Source: Acidobacteriota bacterium (lineage in GTDB: Bacteria; Acidobacteriota; UBA6911; RPQK01; JADFOI01). From it: a stretch of DNA of 5,147 bases. Positions within the stretch are counted from its first letter, which is position 1; each line of letters opens with the position of its first letter. The position numbers were made by a program, and so were the translations under genes. A model generated the notes under the pieces. It was not told the origin of the DNA. It ran no database searches and worked only from the letters and a program-made list of their open reading frames with translations. The DNA lies in assembly GCA_030624355.1 (NCBI GenBank), contig JAUXKG010000222.1:1-5147 (forward strand), read 5' to 3'. Below, piece after piece: positions 1-5,147 of this stretch.

Positions 1-1501
1 GAAGTTCATCCTTCCCGGCCTGATCAACGGTCACGTTCATTACAAGGACTGGAGCGGGGAGCTGTATTTGGCCCATGGGGTTACCACGGTGGTCGATCTG
101 GGCAACGTGACCGAGTGGATTCTGGCCCAGAAGGAGGGCATAGCCAAGGGGAAGATCCGGGGACCCAGAATATTGGCTTCGGGCAATGCCATTCACGGAC
201 CCTTCAGGGAGAACGATTTTCGCCGGCGGCACCACACGGAGGTCACCGATGTCGATGAGGCGAGACGGGTAACCAGGAGCCTCATTGCACAGGGGGTGGA
301 TGTCATCAAGCTGCGTGAGAATCTGACCTCCGAAATGTTGAGGGCCATTATTGAGGAAGCTCATGGAAGTGGCATCCCCGCACTGGGTCATGCTCCAGAC
401 GCCTGGCAGGCCGTCGAAGTGGGTTACGACGAGATCGTCCACACCTCAGGCATCGCACGAACCGTGGTGACCGATCCTCAAAAGAGACGGATGTCCGGGC
501 ACGGAAGTGATCTCCACGCCTTCATGGACTTTCAAGAAGTGGACAGACTGGTTGAAAAACTGGCGACTCAGAGAATTTACCTCAATCCGACCGTGAGGCA
601 CCGACAGGCCTGGGCCTACAAGAAGAGATTTCAGCATGAAGACTTTGACCTTCTATTCAACAATCCAGCTCTGAGGTATGTCCCGCTCGACTTTCGATTG
701 GGCATCGTGAACCGATTTAATTTTGTCGGACTCTATCTCTTTCAGGATCTGAGCCGCCAGGAACAGCAGTTGAATCTGCAGGCCCAGCGGAATCTTCTAG
801 AGCTGATCAGAAGGTTCGTGAAAGCAGGGGGAAGAATCTGTACCGGTACCGACACCAATGCCACGCCCGGACAGGGGTTGCATCAGGAACTGCAGATTCT
901 GGTGGAAGATGTCGGTTTGTCTCCCGGTGAGGCCCTGCTCACCGTGACCAGGTATCCCGCTGAGCTCTTTCGGGTGGATGAGGACTTGGGATCGGTCCAG
1001 AGAGGAAAACTGGCCGTATTGATTGTGGTTCGAGAGAATCCACTGACGGATATTCGCAATGCCAGAAACATCGAGATGGTCTTCAAAGAGGGTAAGATGG
1101 TGGATATCGGATACCATCCGGAGTTTACGAATCCCATTCCCAAGAGCACTCCCGAGGATACCAGCCTTATTTTCCCCTCTCCGGTTATCAGGCGCGTAGC
1201 GCCTCTGGCGGTGATCGAGGGAGACAGGGAAGTGATTCTCACACTTTCGGGAACGGGTTTTATTCCCTATTCCATGGTTCAGTTCGACCGGACAAAGGTT
1301 GCCACTGAGTTTGTCAGTCGATTTGAATTGAAGGCCAGGATTCCTGATCATCTGCTGGAGCAGGCCGGCACCTTTCCGGTGGTTGTTACCAATCCCAGAC
1401 CGATCGGTACGGTCTTTGCGCCGGGTCAGAGTGAGCTTCAGCATTTTGGTCTGCGAGGTGCCACCTCCAACGAGGGCTATCTGATCGTCAGGTTCCGGTA
1501 G
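1..1501 (+). CDS. Metal-dependent amidohydrolase (COG1228-like) with C-terminal IPT/TIG-like domain, 5'-partial
   Basis: The reading frame is open from base 2, giving 499 residues before TAG; the true start lies upstream. Compared with the complete paralogue at 3272-4984, about 90 N-terminal residues are missing, including the expected signal peptide and first beta-sandwich strands. Numbering from the first full codon, the binuclear metal ligands are all visible: HVH at 11-13, Lys103 in DVIKL (the residue carboxylated in this family), His130 in LGH, His147 in IVH and Asp284 in GTD. The barrel ends near residue 350 with the family's SVQRGKLA segment. Residues 394-464 form an IPT/TIG-like Ig fold (PVIRRVAP, then LSGTGF, then FPVVVTNP). 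The family hydrolyses amide bonds in dipeptides, N-acyl amino acids or cyclic amides; the substrate here is unknown. Export is inferred from the paralogue. A TTG at 68 is not the start, because the catalytic HxH precedes it. Confidence 0.93.
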   Translation, partial: KFILPGLINGHVHYKDWSGELYLAHGVTTVVDLGNVTEWILAQKEGIAKGKIRGPRILASGNAIHGPFRENDFRRRHHTEVTDVDEARRVTRSLIAQGVDVIKLRENLTSEMLRAIIEEAHGSGIPALGHAPDAWQAVEVGYDEIVHTSGIARTVVTDPQKRRMSGHGSDLHAFMDFQEVDRLVEKLATQRIYLNPTVRHRQAWAYKKRFQHEDFDLLFNNPALRYVPLDFRLGIVNRFNFVGLYLFQDLSRQEQQLNLQAQRNLLELIRRFVKAGGRICTGTDTNATPGQGLHQELQILVEDVGLSPGEALLTVTRYPAELFRVDEDLGSVQRGKLAVLIVVRENPLTDIRNARNIEMVFKEGKMVDIGYHPEFTNPIPKSTPEDTSLIFPSPVIRRVAPLAVIEGDREVILTLSGTGFIPYSMVQFDRTKVATEFVSRFELKARIPDHLLEQAGTFPVVVTNPRPIGTVFAPGQSELQHFGLRGATSNEGYLIVRFR

Positions 1502-1552
1502 AAGGTATCCGTATCCAGACGGCCCAAAAAACGTAGGTGGTGTGCTTCGGGC

Positions 1553-1581
1553 TTGCAACCTCAGGAAGCAAGAGGTAAAAC
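1553..1581 (+). promoter_or_regulatory. Weak candidate sigma70-type promoter
   Basis: TTGCAA at 1553-1558 and TAAAAC at 1576-1581 are separated by 17 bases; each matches the sigma70 consensus at four of six positions. It lies about 90 bases upstream of the M20 start, in the 169-base gap after the first gene. Matches of this quality occur by chance, and the organism's promoter consensus is unknown. It is listed only as the best candidate in this gap; read-through from the upstream gene is an equally good explanation. Confidence 0.15.
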
Positions 1582-1635
1582 AGGCACAAACACAGAACGA
1601 GATAGATCTTTCCCGGGAAAAGGAATGGAGCGGTT

Positions 1636-1663
1636 CTTCTTTCCTGCCGGAGAATGAAAGGAG
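1636..1663 (+). promoter_or_regulatory. Shine-Dalgarno site of the M20 gene inside a potential hairpin
   Basis: AAAGGAG at 1657-1663 is a strong ribosome binding site, 7 bases before the ATG at 1671, and it decides that start. The pyrimidine stretch CTTCTTTC at 1636-1643 can pair with GAAAGGAG at 1656-1663 over 8 base pairs (one G-U), leaving a 12-base loop. This would cover the whole Shine-Dalgarno site. The site itself is secure; the hairpin is seen by base pairing only, is A/U-rich in the middle, and its regulatory role is speculative. Confidence 0.6.
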
Positions 1664-1670
1664 TCGACAA

Positions 1671-3146
1671 ATGAAATCTTTATACAGAAAGATGGCATGG
1701 CTCGGGTCTGTTTTCTTTGTTTTCTTTTGCCCCTATCTCTCAGAGGTGGCGGGACAATCAGCCGCCAACAGCGGGGAAGCGAAGAGGACTGCAGAAGGAT
1801 GGATCAGCTCTAACGAAGAAATGCTGATTTCACTCTCCGACGAACTGTGGAGGAATGCCGAGCTCCCTTTCGAAGAGTATCAGACCATGAAGATCATGGT
1901 CGACGCCCTGGAGAAAGAGGGTTTCCAGATTGAGAAAGGTGTGGCAGAGATGCCTACTGCCTTCGTAGCTACCTACGGTTCGGGAAAGCCGGTGATTGCC
2001 CTTTTGGCTGAGATGGACGCCATGCCCGGAATGTCTCAGGAGGCGGTGCCCTATCGCAAACCACGCCCCGGGAGCAGCACTGGACATGGGTGTCAGCACA
2101 ACCTGGTGGCGGCCTCTTCAATCGGATCGGCTCTGGCTCTCAAGAAGGTGATCGATGATTTGAACATATCCGGCACGGTAAAGGTCTTCGGCCCTCCAGC
2201 GGAAGAGGTGTTTTTCGGTAAGGTTTATCTGGCCAAGGCAGGACTCTTTGATGATTCGGATGTTTGTCTGACCTGGCATTCCGACCGGCGCACCAATGCC
2301 CGCTACAACGGCACCCGGGCCGTCAACACGGTCCAGGTCAAGTTTCGTAAAAAAGGGCGGCTGAATCCCCTGCGATCGCTTCTGAACCTGGGGCGAAACA
2401 TCGAGTTTCTGGCAGAGGTCCTTCCGGAGGGTCACCTCATCTCAGATCCCGCCATCATCAAGGGGGGAGGACGTCCCGGCTTGTCTCCTGAAGTGGTCGA
2501 GGCTTGGTATTCACTGCGGGCCTGGGATCGTTCTTCGGTAGACTCTATTTTTGAAAGATTCAAGCAAGTGGCGGCCTTCGAATCAGCCTTGAGCGGCAGT
2601 GAAGTGGAGGTGACGTTGGTGAACGGTGTCTATCCGCGTCTGCCCATCGCGGCCCTGGTTGAGGTCGTTGACCGAAATCTGCAACACTACGGACCTCCGC
2701 AGTTTACCGACGAAGAAAGGGAATTCGCCAGAGGGCTTCAAGAGGAATACAGGAAAGAGCATCCGGCCTTTACGGCCCCGGCTGCCCTTCATGAGACACT
2801 GGAGCCTCCTGTTAAGGCTCCCAAGCCGGCCGCCAATGACAATGGTGACGTCAGCTGGGTGGTTCCCATGTCATCCATTTCGGGCAGTTCGCGGGGCATG
2901 GACCTTCCCTCTCACAACTGGCAGTCCACGGCGGCAGCCGGCATGGGAATCGGACACAAGGTCATGATCTTGATGACCAAGACGTTGACCGGGGCGGCGG
3001 TGGATCTGATGACTAATCCCGCTGATCTGAAGGCTGTCCGGGACGAGTTTGAGGAGAAGACCCGAGGGTTTGTTTACAAGCCATACCTTCCTGAACAGCC
3101 GCCTCTGGAGTTTTATCAGGAGAGGAATAAGACATTTAGTCCCTGA
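1671..3146 (+). CDS. Exported M20D-family amidohydrolase, AbgB-like, with shortened lid domain
   Basis: This 491-residue protein belongs to the M20 metallopeptidases and most resembles p-aminobenzoyl-glutamate hydrolase subunit B. The ATG at 1671 is chosen for its Shine-Dalgarno site and because a signal peptide follows directly: basic KSLYRK, then a hydrophobic stretch to about residue 23, with likely cleavage near VAG-Q (residue 28). There is no proper lipobox at Cys20. Catalytic motifs are intact: AEMDAMPG at 113-120, GHGCQHN at 138-144 (Cys141 and His143 as metal ligands), PAEE at 176-179 (general base and ligand), TWH at 201-203, GDVSWVVP at 392-399 and LPSHNWQ at 412-418. The usual GCGHN motif has Gln142 in place of Gly. 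The lid domain (about 215-320) is about ten residues shorter than in E. coli AbgB as I remember it and lacks the AAHAA segment. Known relatives cleave acyl-amino acid amide bonds; the substrate here is unknown. It lies between two paralogous amidohydrolases, which suggests joint use. Confidence 0.92.
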   Translation: MKSLYRKMAWLGSVFFVFFCPYLSEVAGQSAANSGEAKRTAEGWISSNEEMLISLSDELWRNAELPFEEYQTMKIMVDALEKEGFQIEKGVAEMPTAFVATYGSGKPVIALLAEMDAMPGMSQEAVPYRKPRPGSSTGHGCQHNLVAASSIGSALALKKVIDDLNISGTVKVFGPPAEEVFFGKVYLAKAGLFDDSDVCLTWHSDRRTNARYNGTRAVNTVQVKFRKKGRLNPLRSLLNLGRNIEFLAEVLPEGHLISDPAIIKGGGRPGLSPEVVEAWYSLRAWDRSSVDSIFERFKQVAAFESALSGSEVEVTLVNGVYPRLPIAALVEVVDRNLQHYGPPQFTDEEREFARGLQEEYRKEHPAFTAPAALHETLEPPVKAPKPAANDNGDVSWVVPMSSISGSSRGMDLPSHNWQSTAAAGMGIGHKVMILMTKTLTGAAVDLMTNPADLKAVRDEFEEKTRGFVYKPYLPEQPPLEFYQERNKTFSP

Positions 3147-3183
3147 ACCACCAATGCGGGTTGAAGAATTTTCTTTTTATAGC

Positions 3184-3209
3184 CGCGGCGAGGCGGGTGC
3201 CTCGTTGCG
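3184..3209 (+). other. Strong 11-bp hairpin in the leader of the third gene
   Basis: Bases 3184-3194 (CGCGGCGAGGC) pair with 3199-3209 (GCCTCGTTGCG) around a GGGT loop. There are nine Watson-Crick pairs and two G-U pairs, with a perfect six-pair core next to the loop. No T-run follows, so it is not a standard intrinsic terminator; an AT-rich stretch (3167-3181) precedes it. It sits 37 bases after the M20 stop and 62 bases before the next start. It could stabilise or process the transcript between the two genes, or be a single member of a dispersed palindromic repeat. The G-U pairs favour a role in RNA on the + strand. Confidence 0.5.
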
Positions 3210-3226
3210 CAATCTTGCAACAAGGA

Positions 3227-3251
3227 CCAGACTGGATGATTCATGGTCTGG
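3227..3251 (+). other. Possible second hairpin just upstream of the ribosome binding site
   Basis: CCAGAC at 3227-3232 is the exact reverse complement of GTCTGG at 3246-3251, with a 13-base loop. The left arm's CCAG (3227-3230) could instead pair with CTGG at 3259-3262, which overlaps the ribosome binding site, and GTCT (3246-3249) could pair with AGAC (3256-3259). These mutually exclusive pairings are suggestive of switching but are short, so chance is likely. Confidence 0.2.
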
Positions 3252-3260
3252 GTTAAGACT

Positions 3261-3265
3261 GGAGG
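3261..3265 (+). promoter_or_regulatory. Ribosome binding site of the third gene
   Basis: GGAGG lies 6 bases before the ATG at 3272 and supports that start. The residues that follow form a signal peptide, which independently confirms it. Confidence 0.75.
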
Positions 3266-3271
3266 AAGCCA

Positions 3272-4984
3272 ATGCTAGCTAGAATCAAATGCAATGGGGT
3301 GTTTTCCCTTGGCCTCGGTGTTTCTTTAATTTTTCTGCTCTGTTTGAGCTCTTCCCCAACATTATTGGGAGCAGAGCAAGGAACAGTTGTGGTTTCGGGC
3401 GGGACCTTGATTGATGGAAACGGAGGTTCTCCCCTTCAAAACGCTGTCGTGGTGATTCAGGACGGGAGAATCAGCCAAATCGGACAGGTGGGAGAGGTGA
3501 CGATTCCCTCCGGCATCCAGGTCATCGATGCCACCGGGAAAACGGTGCTTCCCGGATTCGTGGATGGTCATATTCATTACCGGGCCTGGCACGGAGAGCT
3601 TCTCCTGGCCAACGGGGTGACAACCATCGTCGATCTGGGAAATCCCGATGCATGGATGCTGGCCCTGATTCACGCCCGGGAACGCGGGCTCATCCGGACA
3701 CCCCGAATTGTAGCCTCGGGAGCCCGTTTTGGTGCCCCTCTGTCGATTCGCAGAGAGAAGCTGTTCCGCTATGTGGCCACCCACAAGCCGCATTTTCTCT
3801 TCGTGGATGTGGAGGAGGTCAAGAGGCACATTCGAGAAAAGAAAAAGAAGGGTCTTTCGGTCATCAAGGTGGATGAAACCTGGAGGAAGGAGGATCTGCA
3901 GCAGATTATTGAGGCAGCCCATGCCGAGGGGATGGCGGTTGTGGGTCACGCCACCGATCCCCGGGATGCGGCCAATGCCGGCCAGGACTGTCTGATGCAC
4001 CTTTACAGTATCTTGGTGGGAACGATCACGGATCCTGCAAAACTGGAGGCCCTGTACCGGCGCGAAGTGGACGACATCTACTCGTTGATGGACCCGGCCG
4101 CCTTCCCCGATCTGATCCAGTTGCTGGTCTCCAAGAACGTCGCCCTGAACCTGCAGCCCTCCTCCCATTTTCTGGTAGAGGGTGAGGAGGCCTACGCCCA
4201 GGAAGATGCACGCCTCTTCCAGCTGCCCGGGCTGCAGTACATTCCTCTGGTGGCCAGGGTCAATGTGGTCCGGAACCACGGCAAGCTCCAGCTCATGAGC
4301 GATTCCGAGAATGCGAGCTACAGAAATCACTACCAGAGATTTGTTCGCGAATTTGATGAGGCCGGGGGAACGCTCATTCTGGGAACCGATACCGTCGCCT
4401 TTTCATTGCCCGGGGTGGGAGCGCTACGCGACTTGATGGCGCTGCACGATATGGGAGTCGATGCCATGACGTTGATTCAGGCGGCTACCAGGAATCCGGC
4501 GAGGCTGTATCACCTTGAGGATGTGGGAACGGTGGAGCAGGGAAAATGGGGAGATCTTCAGATTATCAACGGAAATCCGCTGCAGAATCTTGCGGATCTG
4601 AAGAAGATTGAGACGGTGATGATCGGAGGGGAGATCATCGATACCGGTTTTCATGCCGGCTACAACAATCGTTTCCAACGACCCTATCCGGAAGACATTG
4701 GCCCCGGACTCCCCCCCATTCTGAGGGCCATTGGACCCAAATCGGCGGTCCAGGGCAGCTCCGACCTCGAGTTGACGGTTACGGGAGCCCGGTATGATGA
4801 CTACACCAACGTTCTGTTCGGGGGAGTTCGACTGGCTACCGAGACCATTGATTCAGGCACTCTGAAGGCGGTGGTGCCCGCCTGGCTCCTGCAGCAGACG
4901 GGAACCTTTCCTGTCTCTCTGGCTGATCCTCGTTTGCTGGGAGCAGAGTCCGCCTATTATGGATTCGTGGTGGACTTCGAGTAG
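3272..4984 (+). CDS. Exported metal-dependent amidohydrolase (COG1228-like) with C-terminal IPT/TIG-like domain
   Basis: This complete 570-residue protein is a paralogue of the partial gene at the left end. Residues 1-34 are a signal peptide (a basic start with Arg4 and Lys6, a hydrophobic core at about 10-27, likely cleavage near LLGA-E). FLLC at 21-24 is a poor lipobox because Leu precedes the Cys, so a soluble exported protein is favoured. Residues 37-90 give the small beta-sandwich (VVSGGTLIDGNGG). The barrel holds the subtype I binuclear metal set: HIH at 100-102, Lys199 in SVIKV, His226 in VGH, His243 in LMH and Asp373 in GTD. VEQGKWGDLQIINGNPL (421-437) closes the sandwich. Residues 481-552 form an IPT/TIG-like Ig fold (PPILRAIGP, LTVTGARY, GTFPVSLADP). 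Relatives include Xaa-Pro and other dipeptidases as well as imidazolonepropionase; the substrate is not identifiable. The gene follows the M20 gene by 125 bases and may share its transcript. Confidence 0.95.
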   Translation: MLARIKCNGVFSLGLGVSLIFLLCLSSSPTLLGAEQGTVVVSGGTLIDGNGGSPLQNAVVVIQDGRISQIGQVGEVTIPSGIQVIDATGKTVLPGFVDGHIHYRAWHGELLLANGVTTIVDLGNPDAWMLALIHARERGLIRTPRIVASGARFGAPLSIRREKLFRYVATHKPHFLFVDVEEVKRHIREKKKKGLSVIKVDETWRKEDLQQIIEAAHAEGMAVVGHATDPRDAANAGQDCLMHLYSILVGTITDPAKLEALYRREVDDIYSLMDPAAFPDLIQLLVSKNVALNLQPSSHFLVEGEEAYAQEDARLFQLPGLQYIPLVARVNVVRNHGKLQLMSDSENASYRNHYQRFVREFDEAGGTLILGTDTVAFSLPGVGALRDLMALHDMGVDAMTLIQAATRNPARLYHLEDVGTVEQGKWGDLQIINGNPLQNLADLKKIETVMIGGEIIDTGFHAGYNNRFQRPYPEDIGPGLPPILRAIGPKSAVQGSSDLELTVTGARYDDYTNVLFGGVRLATETIDSGTLKAVVPAWLLQQTGTFPVSLADPRLLGAESAYYGFVVDFE

Positions 4985-4991
4985 TACTTAA

Positions 4992-5061
4992 CCCGGATGA
5001 TGCATAAATTGTCTACTGCAGTGCAGCAATCATCCACGCTGACTGCGTTGTGCTGCCTCAG
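4992..5061. repeat. Tandem repeat, copy 1 (70 bp)
   Basis: The unit begins with CCCGGAT eight bases after the third gene's stop codon and ends with CCTCAG. Its first 29 bases match copy 2 at 27 positions; the next 35 match without gaps at 21 positions. The conserved head contains ATGCATAAATT. Internal inverted repeats include GGATGAT (4995-5001) with ATCATCC (5029-5035), and GCAGCA (5023-5028) with TGCTGC (5051-5056). The unit length is not a multiple of three and no gene is visible in it. It could be the edge of an insertion sequence, a dispersed intergenic repeat or a structured RNA tail; there is no T-run typical of a terminator. Confidence 0.8.
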
Positions 5062-5140
5062 CCCGGATTATGCATAAATTCTCTACTGCATCGCCGACAT
5101 CACTCGTCCTAACTGTGTTGCGCTCGATCGGCCTCCTCAG
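5062..5140. repeat. Tandem repeat, copy 2 (79 bp)
   Basis: This copy starts immediately after copy 1 in the same orientation with CCCGGAT and also ends in CCTCAG. It is about 9 bases longer, the extra bases lying before the terminal CCTCAG. The first 29 bases are nearly identical to copy 1 and the middle is clearly diverged, so the duplication is not recent or the two units come from a heterogeneous family. GCCGA (5093-5097) can pair with TCGGC (5128-5132), roughly where copy 1 pairs GCAGCA with TGCTGC. Only seven bases of window follow. Confidence 0.8.
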
Positions 5141-5147
5141 CGTACTA

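Noticed and set aside
68..70. TTG at 68 as the start of the first gene
   Set aside because: The same frame is open to the window edge and encodes the essential HxH metal motif before this codon, so the gene is truncated by the window, not short.
797..1558. Long minus-strand open frame opposite the first amidohydrolase
   Set aside because: It is antisense to a gene with intact catalytic motifs, and its translation shows no recognisable domain or sensible composition; it is a coding shadow.
1609..1620. Perfect 12-base palindrome TTTCCCGGGAAA as an operator
   Set aside because: It matches no operator I recognise and occurs only once; a palindrome of this size can arise by chance, so it is noted but not annotated.
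1542..1670. Upstream GTG at 1542 as an alternative start for the M20 gene
   Set aside because: It has no ribosome binding site and would put 43 polar residues before a clear signal peptide; the ATG at 1671 has AAAGGAG at 7 bases.
1728..1730. Cys20 of the M20 protein, and Cys24 of the third protein, as lipoprotein anchor sites
   Set aside because: The residue before each Cys is Phe or Leu rather than Gly, Ala or Ser, so neither is a valid lipobox.
3049..3282. 77-codon frame bridging the M20 gene end and the third gene start
   Set aside because: It overlaps both genes in another frame, has no ribosome binding site and its translation matches nothing recognisable.
3362..4330. 322-codon minus-strand open frame opposite the third gene
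   Set aside because: It is fully antisense to a well-supported amidohydrolase; the Gly/His/Gln-rich translation is typical of a reverse-strand shadow.
4986..5061. Integron attC-like site, suggested by ACTTAAC at 4986-4992
   Set aside because: No matching GTTRRRY partner was found at the far end of the unit; GTTGTGC and GTTGCGC do not fit.
4992..5140. CRISPR array
   Set aside because: There are only two units, the similarity extends into the would-be spacer, and no cas gene is present.
4982..5147. TAGTAC (4982-4987) and GTACTA (5142-5147) as terminal inverted repeats flanking the tandem repeat
   Set aside because: Six bases is too short to be meaningful, the left copy overlaps the stop codon and the right one is cut off by the window edge.

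Overview
The window carries three genes on the + strand and then a short repetitive tail. It looks like bacterial DNA of moderately high GC from an organism with a cell envelope that exports many hydrolases. Both complete genes start with a signal peptide and have Shine-Dalgarno sites. Two of the three proteins join an amidohydrolase catalytic domain to a C-terminal IPT/TIG-like immunoglobulin fold. That combination, next to a secreted AbgB-like M20 peptidase, recalls uncultured soil or marine bacteria such as Acidobacteriota. This placement is an inference with low confidence, because no rRNA or marker gene is present. The window starts inside a gene and ends just after a repeat, so it could be a whole metagenomic contig.

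Layout: (1) bases 1-1501 hold a COG1228-type metal-dependent amidohydrolase whose first 90 or so residues lie outside the window; (2) bases 1502-1670 are a leader with a good ribosome binding site that can fold into a hairpin; (3) bases 1671-3146 encode an exported M20D/AbgB-like amidohydrolase; (4) bases 3147-3271 are a second leader with a strong 11-bp hairpin; (5) bases 3272-4984 encode a complete second amidohydrolase, a paralogue of the first; (6) bases 4985-5147 hold two diverged tandem copies of a 70-79 bp non-coding repeat.

The three genes run the same way with gaps of 169 and 125 bases and no obvious terminator between them, so co-transcription is plausible but not shown. The two amidohydrolases keep the full ligand set of a binuclear metal centre (HxH, Lys, His, His, Asp). 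Relatives in COG1228 include dipeptidases and imidazolonepropionase-like enzymes. AbgB-type M20 enzymes cleave amide bonds in compounds such as p-aminobenzoyl-glutamate. The most economical reading is an extracytoplasmic set of amide or dipeptide hydrolases for scavenging; the actual substrates cannot be read from the sequence. The most notable features are the shared TIG-like tails, an in-frame shortening of the M20 lid domain that removes its conserved AHA-type histidine, and the tandem repeat at the right end.
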